64,000 nucleotides of DNA from Candidatus Scalindua japonica (GTDB taxonomy: Bacteria > Planctomycetota > Brocadiia > Brocadiales > Scalinduaceae). The stretch lies in the NCBI RefSeq assembly GCF_002443295.1, contig NZ_BAOS01000022.1:155110-219109 (forward strand). The letters run 5' to 3'. The position numbers were made by a program, and so were the translations under genes. This document shows, piece by piece, positions 25,514 to 35,077 of this stretch. Each line of letters starts with the position of its first letter. The stretch's first letter is position 1. The notes beneath the pieces are model-generated. The model ran no database searches, was not told the origin of the DNA, and was given only the letters and a program-made list of their open reading frames with translations.

Positions 25514-28500
25514 ATGAATGATAAGTCTACCGAAGGCGTGTTTCAAAACGAAATGATCAACCAACTGGTCACCAACGGCTGGTTGTTGGGTAAGCCTGAA
25601 AACTATAACCGTGATCTGGCTCTGTATGAAGAGGATTTGCTGGGTTTTGTTAAAGAGACGCAGGATGGTCAGTGGCAGAAATTTCGCAAATTATACCCCA
25701 ATAATCCTGAGCAGAAGTTTTTAGAGCGTGTTGCTTCACAGCTGAATAAAGCTGATCCCAATGCCGCCAATAAGGAGATGCGTACCTTTGGCACCTTAGG
25801 TGTATTGAGACATGAACTGCGTGATCGCGGCACCCGTTTCAGCCTATGCCAGTTTAAACCGGAGCATGATCTGAACCCGGATACGCTTGCGCGTTATAAA
25901 GAAAACCGTCTACGTGTAGTTCCTGAGTTGGTGTATAGCCCCTGGGCTGATATTTCTGCCCCATCCCAACCTTCCCCCGAAGGGGAAGGTGACGAACACC
26001 TTGCTCAGACAGGCACAAAAGCCAGGGCATGGCGCATTGATCTGGTATTGTTTATCAACGGATTACCCATAGCAACCCTAGAGTTGAAATCAGAATTTAA
26101 ACAGGCGGTACACAATGCCATTAAACAATATAAAACTACCCGTTTTCCCGTTGATCCGGTCACCAAAAAACCTGAACCACTGTTAACCTTTAAACGCGGC
26201 GCTTTGGTCCACTTTGCTGTAAGCCAATACGAGGTGTTTATGACGACACACCTTGAAGGAGAAGAGACTTTCTTTCTGCCGTTTAATAAAGGTACCAAAG
26301 AGGGTGGCGCCGGTAATGATACTCCTGAAGATGTTAACCGGTATGCAACCGATTACTTGTGGAATGATGTTTTACTGCCGGATAATCTGTTAAATATTCT
26401 TGCCCGTTACGTACATCTACAGATTGAAGAGAAAGAGGATTGGGAAGGGCGTAAATCTAAGGTAGAAACGATGATATTCCCCCGTTATCATCAGTGGGAT
26501 GTGGCCAACAAACTCATAGATGCGGCTCGTACCGAAGGTCCGGGGAATAAATACCTGATCCAGCACAGTGCCGGTTCGGGGAAATCTAACTCGATTGCAT
26601 GGACGGCCCATCAGTTATCATCACTCTATAATCAGGCAGGAAACAAACAGTTTGATTCGGTGATTATCGTAACTGATAGAAACGTGCTGGATGCCCAACT
26701 GCAGGATACTATCTACCAGTTCGAGCATGTGGATGGTGTGGTAGGTAGAATCAACAAGGAAGAGGGTGATGGGTCAAAATCTGAAAAACTGGCCTCTGCC
26801 CTGGAAAGCTCACAACCCATTATTATTGTCACGATTCAAACCTTTCCCTTTGTATTAAAAGCGATTGAAAACAGCGTTAGCCTGAAGAAACGAAACTACG
26901 CGATAGTTGCCGATGAGGCCCATTCTTCACAAACCGGATCTACAGCACGGCAATTGAAAGAGGTGTTGATGATTGAAGGAGGCGCTGAAGAGGAACTGAC
27001 AGCAGACGATATACTGGATGCTGCTGTTGCCTCACGTCGCGCTTCCCGTAATCTCAGCTATTTTGCCTTTACGGCAACACCAAAAACCAAAACTCTGGAA
27101 CTGTTTGGCCGTCTACCGAAGCCGGATGAACCACCTTCTAAAACCAATTTGCCGGAATCCTATCATGTATACAGTATGCGTCAGGCGATTGAGGAAGGTT
27201 TTATTCTGGATGTATTGAAAAATTACACCAACTATAAAGTTGCCTATAACCTGGCGTTGGCCATTCAGGGCAAAGATCAGGAAGTGGAAAGCAAAAAAAG
27301 CCAAAGTGAAACTCAACCAATGGGTGCGGCTGCATGACTATAATATTTCACAAAAGGTGCAGGTGATCATTGAACATTTCAGGGATAATGTGATGGGGCT
27401 GTTAGGAGGACAGGCGAAAGCAATGGTGGTGACCAGTTCCCGTAAAGAGGCTGTTCGTTATAAATTGTGCTTTGATAAATATATTACCGAGAAGGGTTAT
27501 CAAACCATCCATGCCATGGTGGCTTTCTCCGGTGAGGTGGAGTTTAACGAGAATGATCCAAACACTGAAGGCTTGATTGGAGAAAAGTTTACCGAAAACA
27601 ATATGAATCCTGATCTTAAAGGTCGTGATATGCGTAAGGCATTTGAGTCTAAGGATTATCAGGTGATGATAGTCGCTAATAAATTTCAAACCGGTTTTGA
27701 TCAGCCCAAGCTATGCGCCATGTACGTGGACAAGAAACTCGGTGGTGTTGAGTGTGTGCAGACACTGTCTCGCCTGAATCGTGTCTATCCTGGAAAATCT
27801 GATAGCGGGACATTTGTTTTGGATTTCTTTAATGAGCCGGAAGATATTCTTGAATCTTTCAAACCGTACTATCAAACTGCAGAGCTGGCGGATGTATCCG
27901 ACCCTGATCTGATCTTTAATCTGTTTGATAAGCTGCGAGCTGCCGGTATTTTCCAATGGTCTGAAGTAGAACAGTTTTGCGAGGCATTTTTCAAAAAGAG
28001 TAAAAGTAATGCGGCAATAACCAATATCTGCAAACCTGCAGTAGAGCGTTGGAAGATTCGCTATAAATCTGCTGTGGAGGCATATAAACAAGCCAAAGAA
28101 ATATTTGATCGCACCAAAACAAGTGCTGATCCGGTATTAATTGCCAATGCGGAAAACAGCCTTAAGGAGTGTAAAAGAGAAAAAGATGCTCTGGATATAT
28201 TCAAAAAGGACTTGGGCACTTTTGTTCGTTTTTACGAGTTTATGTCGCAGATTGTTGATTATGATGATAAGGATTTAGAAAAGCTGAGCTTATTCGCACG
28301 TAATTTACGCCCTATGTTGCGCGAATCGGCAATCGACGATGATGACATTGATTTGCATAGCGTAGAATTAAGCCACTACAGGCTGACAGCCATTCGCCAG
28401 CAGAACCTGAGTATTAGTGATAACATCGTGGAATATAAACTGGTGCCCGGAGAAGGGGTGGGTACAGCAAAAGCCAGAGATAAGAAAGAAGAGTTAATGT

Positions 28501-28799
28501 CACAGGTCATCAGTCGTTTGAACGAACTGTTTATCACCGATCAACTCACCGATAATGATCTGGTGAATTATGCCTATACTATCAGAGATAAGGTCAGAGA
28601 AGATGAACTGGTCATGAAGCAGATTACAAATAATACCCCCGAACAGGCAATGTTGGGAGATTTCCCCAAAGCAGTTGATAACGCAGTGATGGACAGCAGC
28701 GAAGCGCATCAAAATCAGATGATGCAACTGTTGTCTGATCCTTCAAAAGCAGCAGGTTTTGCCCGGGTGGTGTTTGATCTGTTGAAATTGGCAGGTTAA
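25514..28799 (+). CDS. hsdR: Type I restriction endonuclease HsdR, out of frame at an A7 tract
   Basis: The two frames (25514-27337 and 27240-28799) form one HsdR of about 1095 residues. The N-terminal nuclease part has RIDLVLFINGLPIATLELKS (catalytic D...E-x-K). The translocase has Walker A SAGSGKSNSIAW at about 352 and DEAH at 467-470. The second frame carries helicase motifs such as FQTGFDQPKL and LSRLNRVYPGK. Frame is lost at seven As (27293-27299); six As restore EVESKKAKVKLNQWVRLHDY. An in-frame palindromic insert lies at residues about 150-175. Confidence 0.9.
25969..25990. repeat. Palindromic insert within hsdR coding sequence
   Basis: ACCTTCCCC-CGAA-GGGGAAGGT forms a perfect 9-bp hairpin within hsdR, encoding part of a low-complexity stretch (SQPSPEGEGDEHLAQTG) between the conserved LVYSPW and RIDLVLF. 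It looks like a small palindromic repeat inserted in frame. Confidence 0.6.
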
Positions 28800-28800
28800 A
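28752..28800 (+). repeat. hsdR 3'-end direct repeat, copy 1
   Basis: GCAGGTTTTGCCCGGGTGGT through GTTGAAATTGGCAGGTTAAA: the last codons of hsdR. A near copy is at 30289-30338. Confidence 0.75.
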
Positions 28801-28801
28801 T

Positions 28802-28969
28802 CTGTGTTATAAGCAGGAAGAGCATCCAGGGGTCCTTGTTCAGGACTGGCATAAAGATAGCCAAAACCTGAGAAAGGTCAGAGCGGCAATAGAAGATGTA
28901 CTGGACAAAGATTTGCCGGAGAGTTATGACAGAGTTGAGTTTAAGAAAACGTGCGATCAAAGATATTAG
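28802..28969 (+). pseudogene. HsdR-like C-terminal remnant
   Basis: Right after the hsdR stop, a 55-codon frame reads EEHPGVLVQDWHKDSQNLRK, VRAAIEDVLDKDLPESYDRV, EFKKTC. This matches the terminal block of another HsdR subgroup (Q-D-W-x-K-D-x-Q ... V-L-D-x-x-L-P-x-S-Y-D-R-x-x-F). It has no start of its own. It is either the tail of an older hsdR that was replaced by recombination or a duplicated fragment. Confidence 0.6.
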
Positions 28970-29000
28970 TTAGTGTATGAGTATGCATCTAAGGGATTGA

Positions 29001-29336
29001 AGTGGGCTGCGTAGTATAAGGTTTTACAATTATGAATTATTACGTCGTAACACATACAAGGATACATTTTCTCTTAAGCGAGCAGGACGAATTGAATTGA
29101 CCAAGACAGCATTACAAGATCCGAACAGTGAGAAATATGTAGGTTGGGATAGGAAAAAGAAACGTTACAACAAAAAAAGAAGAGTAACTATAGTGATGGG
29201 AAATTATGTTGTTATTATACAGCTTACAGGTTCTATCAAAGCGGACTTTATTACTGCGTATCTTGCCGATACCAAAGGACGCAAGGGCCGGCCGGCAACA
29301 ATTGACCTGATACGTAGTGGTCCAAAATGGTTATAA
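29001..29336 (+). CDS. Small BECR/RelE-like nuclease-type protein, start uncertain
   Basis: An open frame of 111 codons: FYNYELLRRNTYKDTFSLKR, IELTKTALQDPNSEKYVGWD, RKKKRYNKKRRVTIVMGNYV, VIIQLTGSIKADFITAYLAD and a final SGPKWL. The pattern (G-N-Y-V-V-x-I ... F-I-T-A-Y-x-A-D-T ... G-P-K-W) resembles small proteins of the barnase/RelE-like BECR class found in phage and plasmid DNA. No ATG begins it; TTG at 29097 is possible but would drop conserved-looking sequence. It may be 5'-truncated. Substrate and partner are unknown; no antitoxin is evident. Confidence 0.5.
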   Translation, partial: SGLRSIRFYNYELLRRNTYKDTFSLKRAGRIELTKTALQDPNSEKYVGWDRKKKRYNKKRRVTIVMGNYVVIIQLTGSIKADFITAYLADTKGRKGRPATIDLIRSGPKWL

Positions 29337-29883
29337 AAAACCGTCGATTTGCCAGGCTAGTTCGGCGGAAGCCTTTGTAGATTCTACTGCCACTGGCAGA
29401 GAACGAATTTTTAAATTATATCTTTTTATCGGTTTCTTCAAGAAAAAACTTTATTATTTCAGTAACAAAATCAATAAGATACAGGCTAACAGTAGTTATT
29501 GTTATAACAATTTTTAGGAATCAATATACTATACCTGTTCCAACTATGCCGATCCTATCGAAATGAAGAAAATATTGTAATAGGAATTTGTGTCCCGTAT
29601 TCAGAGAAAAACGGGACACAAATAGGTTTGTGTATAGTTGTCAGGACACAAGCTGTTACATAAATGTTACCAAATGCATAGAAGGCTTGTGGTGTAGGTA
29701 GGAACCAGGGTTCACCTATACTCTCAGGATATGGGATGCAGGAATGGGGAAATTCCTCATAGACTTTTCTCCTGTTATGCAATATGGATACAATTATCTT
29801 AACAATTGTTGAAAAGATTAGTGAAACTTGTCGGATTGATTAATAACAGTGTATAAAACACGTATAGAATTAGGAGAAACAAT
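29337..29883. other. Intergenic region with one strong hairpin
   Basis: No credible gene seen. TTTGTGTCCCGT (29587-29598) and ACGGGACACAAA (29611-29622) form a perfect 12-bp stem with a 12-base loop. There is no T-run after it, so it could be a mobile-element end or an RNA structure rather than a terminator. Confidence 0.5.
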
Positions 29884-30225
29884 ATGATAGCTATTACATT
29901 TAACAGAACATATGACACCTACGCGGCAATGATAAACGGTATTTTCCAACACTGCGTGGTTGTCTTTGCGGGAAAACATCCAGGCTCAAAGGATGAAGAG
30001 GTGTATAAGGCTGCGATTTTGACCGCGTTAGATGATTTTACAAAACAGAATAATGATATGTTACAAAAACACAAAAAGGGTATCTTTGCTGACCTGGCCA
30101 AATATCATGAGGATGGTGCTAACTTAAAAGAAGAAGTTGGTACTGTTGAAGAGCTTATCAAAATAACAATTAATAAAATGGCAGATGGCTTTTGGCGTCA
30201 AGACCTTCAAGCTGATGATTCATAG
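29884..30225 (+). CDS. Hypothetical protein
   Basis: 113 residues, soluble, mostly helical in appearance (SKDEEVYKAAILTALDDFTK; EVGTVEELIKITINKMADGF). AGGAGAAAC upstream supports the ATG. I do not recognise a family. It lies between the two copies of the hsdR 3'-end repeat, so it probably came in with that segment. Confidence 0.6.
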   Translation: MIAITFNRTYDTYAAMINGIFQHCVVVFAGKHPGSKDEEVYKAAILTALDDFTKQNNDMLQKHKKGIFADLAKYHEDGANLKEEVGTVEELIKITINKMADGFWRQDLQADDS

Positions 30226-30288
30226 TGCTGATACGGTTAACTTTTGCATATATAAGCGGGCCAGGGCATAACCTTGATTATTGAATAT

Positions 30289-30338
30289 GCAGGTTTTACT
30301 CCGATGGTGTTTGATCCGTTGAAATTGGTCAGGTTAAA
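30289..30338 (+). repeat. hsdR 3'-end direct repeat, copy 2
   Basis: GCAGGTTTTACTCCGATGGT then GTTTGATCCGTTGAAATTGG, TCAGGTTAAA differs from the end of hsdR (28752-28800) at only a few positions. It lies just before the ROK kinase gene. Confidence 0.75.
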
Positions 30339-30349
30339 AAGGGTGTGAT

Positions 30350-31234
30350 ATGTATCGTATAGGAATAGATCTTGGTGGTACAAAAATTGAGGGAGTTGTC
30401 CTTGACCCTGCAGGTATTGAACTCTTCAGGCAGAGGATTCCAACAGAACAGGAACTCGGGTATGAGCATATTCTTTCTAATATAAAAAAGATTTATCATA
30501 TCATGAGTGATCATATAGGAGGTGATGCACACTCCATTGGTCTGGGCGCTCCCGGTGCCGTATCCCACAGAACAGGAGTTGTGAAAAAATCAAACACGTT
30601 ATGCCTTAATAAGAAACCGTTAAAAGATGATTTAGAGAAGATGTTTGGCAGGGAAGTTGAGGTGCAGAATGATGCCAACTGTTTTGCGTTGGCTGAAGCG
30701 TTATCGGGAGCTGCAACCGATGGGAGCCTGGTGTTTGGAGTTATTATGGGCACCGGTTGTGGTGGAGGAATTGTTTATAATGGTAGTGTGATTAACGGAA
30801 GACAGGATATTGCCGGAGAATGGGGGCACACATCAATTGATCCTGAGGGGCCGTTATGTTACTGCGGTTCAAGAGGGTGTGTTGAAACGTATATAAGCGG
30901 TGCCGGACTTGAAAGACTTTATGAATCGCAATTTTCTGAAAGGGTTGTGCTGAAAGATATTGTAAATAGATATAGAGAGAACGATTACCATTCTGTCAGG
31001 TTTATGGAGCACTTTTTTAAACGCTTTGGCAGAGCGTTAGCTAATCTGATAAACGTACTGGACCCCGACGTAATTGTTATTGGTGGTGGGGTCTCTAATA
31101 TTGATGAAATCTATACAAAAGGTGTTGAAGAGGTAAGGAAACAGGTTTTCAGCGATAGCCTGGAAACCTCTATTTTAAAAAACAGACTTGGAGATTCTGC
31201 CGGGGTTATCGGTGCGGCACTGATTGGTCGGTAG
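30350..31234 (+). CDS. ROK-family sugar kinase
   Basis: 294 residues. ATP-binding start RIGIDLGGTKIEGVVLD, second phosphate loop GVIMGTGCGGGIVYNG, and the ROK zinc motif GPLCYCGSRGCVETYISG preceded by EWGHTSID with the sugar-binding Glu/His. The end has IVIGGGVSN. Members phosphorylate glucose, fructose, N-acetylglucosamine or N-acetylmannosamine; this one cannot be narrowed with confidence. No HTH domain, so it is an enzyme rather than a ROK repressor. Confidence 0.92.
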   Translation: MYRIGIDLGGTKIEGVVLDPAGIELFRQRIPTEQELGYEHILSNIKKIYHIMSDHIGGDAHSIGLGAPGAVSHRTGVVKKSNTLCLNKKPLKDDLEKMFGREVEVQNDANCFALAEALSGAATDGSLVFGVIMGTGCGGGIVYNGSVINGRQDIAGEWGHTSIDPEGPLCYCGSRGCVETYISGAGLERLYESQFSERVVLKDIVNRYRENDYHSVRFMEHFFKRFGRALANLINVLDPDVIVIGGGVSNIDEIYTKGVEEVRKQVFSDSLETSILKNRLGDSAGVIGAALIGR

Positions 31235-31623
31235 GTGTTTGAGGGGAAGTAGCGGTAGAGAAGGAAATTGCGGAAACAGGGGTTACCCATTGACAGGTTG
31301 TCCGAAGATGCACCCCTTCAGACTAAGTCATGAAGCAATATTCACACAATTCCCGGATCAAAACAAGGTCTGATACGATAGCGCGAAACCTTCCTACTAA
31401 CAGGACCGACACAGTGAAAATAAAATTTTGTCAAATCGTTATAAAATGTACTTGTTTACCAGCTGATTCTGCTAAAATACAAAACAGCTTTTATTAAGCC
31501 TTAACAGCACACTCCTCAAGCAGTAAAAACCCGACAATAGAAGAATATCTTATTGATGTCACAAAACTTCTGTGAAGAGTATCTTTAAACGGACTGGAGT
31601 CTTCAGGAAAATAGAAAATAACT
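31235..31623. other. Intergenic region, no gene recognised
   Basis: About 390 bases. One short plus-strand frame near 31500-31575 reads NPTIEEYLIDVTKLL before a stop and could be a gene scrap. Otherwise nothing is recognisable. Confidence 0.4.
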
Positions 31624-32172
31624 ATGGGTAGCAAAGTAAATATATTGAGAGTCAACTTGAACATTTCTGACTTAGACCGTAACTATTATCAGGAACACAA
31701 GTTTACTATAGCTCATCAACCACCTGAGACGGGAATATATATAATTGCCCGAATATTGGCGTTTACTCTCAATGCGCATGAAAGGCTCGTGTACACTAAA
31801 GGGACTGACACAAAGCATGAACCTGCCATATGGCAGAAGGATTTAACAGATGCTATTGAATCGTGGATTGAAATTGGAGAAACTGATGTGAAACGTACAC
31901 GTAAAGCATGCTCCCGTTCAAAACATGTTATTATCTATACCTATAAAGAAGGAAGCTCCGCTATCTGGTGGGAAAATAAAAGTTCCAAGTTTAACCTGTT
32001 AAAAAATCTGTCCGTAATAAGCCTGCCCGCGCAAGCCCTGGAGGATTTGGCTTTAATGATAGACCGAACAATGGAATGGCAATGCACTATTCAGGACAGG
32101 CACGTCTGGATTATCAACAACGACCGAACTGTTGAGTTTGATCCAATAATATTAAAAGAACAGGAATTATAA
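31624..32172 (+). CDS. YaeQ-family protein
   Basis: 182 residues, the full family length. YaeQ hallmarks: RVNLNISDLDRNYYQEHKFT at the start, PETGIYIIARILAFTL, DLTDAIESWIEIGETDVKRT, ACSRSKHVIIYTY, and the close WQCTIQDRHVWIIN. YaeQ proteins have a PD-(D/E)XK nuclease-like fold. Their biological role is unsettled; E. coli YaeQ was linked to suppression of an rfaH defect. No operon partner is evident. Confidence 0.9.
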   Translation: MGSKVNILRVNLNISDLDRNYYQEHKFTIAHQPPETGIYIIARILAFTLNAHERLVYTKGTDTKHEPAIWQKDLTDAIESWIEIGETDVKRTRKACSRSKHVIIYTYKEGSSAIWWENKSSKFNLLKNLSVISLPAQALEDLALMIDRTMEWQCTIQDRHVWIINNDRTVEFDPIILKEQEL

Positions 32173-32220
32173 GCAAATTAATGACAGGAAAATCTTTTTT
32201 TCTTATATTTGGCAGGGAAA

Positions 32221-32545
32221 TCACTGATGCTTATTATGGCCATGTACCTTGCGTGTGCTGTGCTCAATCTCCTGGATGTCTTCATTGATGGTATTAATGG
32301 CAGGCTTATTCCCCAGTCCTCTTCCAGCATGAGACTCTTATCGGGATGGTTGAAGCACTAGGAGTTATCTCTTTCTTTCTTTTCTTCATACAACCAGGCC
32401 CGGTCGCTTGGCCCCGGCATGCTCTTGGGGTACTTCACCAGCATCGTCGTGAGCTGCGGATATTCAGGCGCACTGTAACCAGACCGGTCAAATAAAAGTA
32501 TGAATTCCGGATCAAGCCGGGAATAACAATGTTCAAACAGTCAGC
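32221..32545 (-). pseudogene. Degraded gene of unknown family
   Basis: Minus-strand frames look coding but broken. From high coordinates: YSRLDPEFILLFDRSGYSAP, EYPQLTTMLVKYPKSMPGPS, DRAWLYEEKKERDNS then stop. In other frames follow CFNHPDKSLMLEEDWG and NKPAINTINEDIQEIEHSTR, KVHGHNKHQ stop. Amino-acid composition is protein-like and three consecutive frames chain together, as expected for a decayed gene. I cannot name the family. Confidence 0.4.
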
Positions 32546-32749
32546 AAAGAAGTATTCTCAATGTTTATCTGCAAGTCGAAAATCAAGTTAATGGGTTTGT
32601 ACTTGGAACATCGAATGTGTTAGAATTATCAATCCCTGATATTGATTAATGAAAAATAAACATATTGTGATGGTTGATTTTGTTCTCTATTCTGATTTCA
32701 CATTTGAATCCTGAGGCATTTTACCATCTTATTAATAAGAAGGAGAAAA

Positions 32750-33946
32750 ATGGAAGATTCGGATGATTTTATAGTAATAACGGTTAACGGGCCGGATGCG
32801 AAGGGTATTGTTTCATCTTTTACCTCAATACTATCTGAAAATGAGGTAAGAATAGTTGATATTGAACAGATTGTTATACACAATCTAATATTGCTCTCTA
32901 TGTTATTAGACTTCAGACAAAGTAAGGAAACTCAAAAATCACTACTTAAGGATTTGTTGCTTGAGGCGAAAAGACTTAATGTTGATCTTGGCTTTACAGT
33001 TGTTTCAAAGGATGATCAACTGAAATATGACAATAATTTCCTGTACGCGATCACATGCCTGGGAGATAAAATAACAGCAGATGTACTTGCCAGGATTTCC
33101 AGGGCAATGTATTCTGAAAATGTTAATATTGAAAGAATTAGACAGCTCAGTCAGGGAGAACTTAGCTGTGTTGAGATGATTGTTAACACCAATAAATCAA
33201 TAAATGTTCGCGATATAACAAGGAGGCTGCTATCCATAAGCTCCGAATTTGGCGTTGACATTGCCGTTCAAAAAGAGAATATATTCAGGAGGTCAAAACG
33301 GCTTGTTGTAATGGATATGGACAGTACTCTTATACAAGTTGAAGTTATTGATGAGCTTGCAAAGGCCGCCGGCAGAGGTGACGAAGTCAGCGCGATAACA
33401 CGCAAGGCAATGAATGGTGAGATAAGTTTTAATGAGTCATTAGATGAGCGCGTGTCGCTTCTCGCTGGTTTAGACGAAGAAGCTCTAGGGGAAATTTACA
33501 ATAACATTCCATTCACTCCGGGTGCTAAAAAATTTATAAAAATATTAAAAAAAATAGGCTATAAAACAGCCGTAATAAGCGGCGGTTTTACGTTTTTTAC
33601 CGATCGAATAAAAAAAGAGCTTGGTCTTGATTACGCATTTGCCAATAACCTTGAAATAAAGGACGGCAAGATAACCGGCAGGGTCACGGGAAGGATTATC
33701 AATGGTGAATTTAAGGCAAAAATCTTAGAGGATATAGCAAATAAAGAGGAGATAACTCTGGACCAGGTAGTGGCAATCGGTGACGGTGCAAATGATCTAC
33801 TAATGCTTGACAAGGCAGGTTTAGGAATAGCATTCAATGCTCACAAGACTGTCAGAGAAAAGGCGGACTATAACATATCACAAAAAAACATGGATTCTAT
33901 AATATACCTTCTCGGCATTAGTGAAAAAGAGAAAAATACAATATAA
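32750..33946 (+). CDS. serB: Phosphoserine phosphatase with ACT-type N-terminus
   Basis: 398 residues. Two ACT-like regulatory domains (VITVNGPDAKGIVSSFTSIL at the start, YAITCLGDKITADVLARISR near 105) precede a HAD phosphatase: nucleophile motif DMDST at 189-193, SGGFTFF motif II near 280 and GDGANDLLML motif III near 345. It makes serine from phosphoserine. AAGGAG lies before the ATG. The thermonuclease gene begins near its stop. Confidence 0.94.
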   Translation: MEDSDDFIVITVNGPDAKGIVSSFTSILSENEVRIVDIEQIVIHNLILLSMLLDFRQSKETQKSLLKDLLLEAKRLNVDLGFTVVSKDDQLKYDNNFLYAITCLGDKITADVLARISRAMYSENVNIERIRQLSQGELSCVEMIVNTNKSINVRDITRRLLSISSEFGVDIAVQKENIFRRSKRLVVMDMDSTLIQVEVIDELAKAAGRGDEVSAITRKAMNGEISFNESLDERVSLLAGLDEEALGEIYNNIPFTPGAKKFIKILKKIGYKTAVISGGFTFFTDRIKKELGLDYAFANNLEIKDGKITGRVTGRIINGEFKAKILEDIANKEEITLDQVVAIGDGANDLLMLDKAGLGIAFNAHKTVREKADYNISQKNMDSIIYLLGISEKEKNTI

Positions 33947-33956
33947 TTGTAACAGG

Positions 33957-34478
33957 ATGTCTAATGTGAAAAAACAGATAAAAACCCTATCATTGGTATT
34001 CGTTCTTGTCCTGGTATACTCACCCATATACGCTCAACAAAAAACTTTAGTTACAAGGATAATAGATGGCGATATAGTACAAGTTCTCTACGAGGGACTT
34101 GAAAAAAGGATCAGGCTTATAGGCATAGATGCGCCTGAGAGTCGAATTGACAGGAAGGCATTGAAAGAGGCAAACATGAGCGAACATGATATAGAGACAA
34201 TTGTCGAAATGGGTGCAAAGGCAAAAGCATATGTAAATGGTCTGATTAAGCGTGGCGACTTTGTAACGATAGAGTTCGACATAAAGGAAATGGACAGGTA
34301 TGGAAGACTGTTATGCTATGTTTATTTGTCAAATGGTAAGATGTTAAATGAGGAGATTGTCAGGGCAGGATATGCTAATGTTAAGACGATACCACCAAAT
34401 ATTAAATATGAGGATACGTTTTTAAATGCGTTTAAATATGCAGAGGAAACAAAAGGAGGATTATGGGATGGACAATAA
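33957..34478 (+). CDS. Secreted thermonuclease (SNase-like)
   Basis: 173 residues from ATG 33957 (a longer frame opens at 33921 inside serB). Signal peptide KTLSLVFVLVLVYSPIYAQQ, then the SNase OB fold: TRIIDGDIVQVLYEG, RLIGIDAPESR with the calcium and catalytic Asp/Arg, FVTIEFDIKEMDRYGRLLCY with a catalytic Glu and Arg, and NEEIVRAGYANV. It cleaves DNA and RNA outside the cytoplasm. Its stop overlaps the next small gene. Confidence 0.88.
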   Translation: MSNVKKQIKTLSLVFVLVLVYSPIYAQQKTLVTRIIDGDIVQVLYEGLEKRIRLIGIDAPESRIDRKALKEANMSEHDIETIVEMGAKAKAYVNGLIKRGDFVTIEFDIKEMDRYGRLLCYVYLSNGKMLNEEIVRAGYANVKTIPPNIKYEDTFLNAFKYAEETKGGLWDGQ

Positions 34479-34734
34479 AGAGTTACTTGATGCATTGAAA
34501 AAGGCACAACTTGTTGGATCTAAAGACGAAATATCTAAGGAACATGATCAACTGGCGCATTGGGTCAGCCAGGTTGCCCCTCTGTTGTTAGATAGCGATG
34601 AACATTATACTACATTTATGAATGCTGCAGGCAAGGCAATGGCCCGTACATCGACTGACGCCACAATCGAGAATATAAATATCATGAGAAGCACAGTAGA
34701 GAGTGCAATTGTTCAATTAGAAAGCGATGGTTAA
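34468..34734 (+). CDS. Hypothetical helical protein
   Basis: 88 residues from ATG 34468, preceded by AAAGGAGGA inside the thermonuclease 3' end, so translation is probably coupled. The sequence (DNKELLDALKKAQLVGSKDE, HDQLAHWVSQVAPLLLDSDE) is acidic and helical without signal peptide or known motif. No family recognised. Confidence 0.6.
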   Translation: MDNKELLDALKKAQLVGSKDEISKEHDQLAHWVSQVAPLLLDSDEHYTTFMNAAGKAMARTSTDATIENINIMRSTVESAIVQLESDG

Positions 34735-34740
34735 TTTGAT

Positions 34741-35040
34741 AGAGAAATAATAAAAGAGGACTCACCGCTATCACACGCTACAGGGACTAAAACTCCTCTC
34801 CTCAGCAAAGGGCCTTATGCAACCGTCCGACATCCAATGTATCGTGCTATGACTGCCCAGTCCTTTTCCTCGCTTTTGATACCCCCTAATGCCGGACAAC
34901 TACTGTTTACCGTGATGGTTACTGCATCTTTCCTCTGCTTCATCCCTTTTGAGGAGCATCAATTGATCAAGGCTCTGGGTGATGAGTATCGTGAATATAT
35001 GAAGAGCACTCCATATCGTGTCTTCCAAGGTGCCTGGTAG
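34741..35040 (+). pseudogene. Isoprenylcysteine methyltransferase-like membrane protein, C-terminal remnant
   Basis: The frame reads ATGTKTPLLSKGPYATVRHP then MYRAMTAQSFSSLLIPPNAG, FLCFIPFEEHQLIKALGDEY and REYMKSTPYR. GPYATVRHPMY and the later E-E-x-x-L-x-x-x-x-G-x-E-Y-x-x-Y motif are the SAM-binding end of ICMT/phospholipid methyltransferase-like proteins. The N-terminal membrane helices are missing and no good start precedes the motif. An ATG at 34837 lies inside the motif. Probably a truncated gene. Confidence 0.65.
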
Positions 35041-35077
35041 TGGTGTGCAGAAAGAAAGGAGATATGTCGTCCAGATT

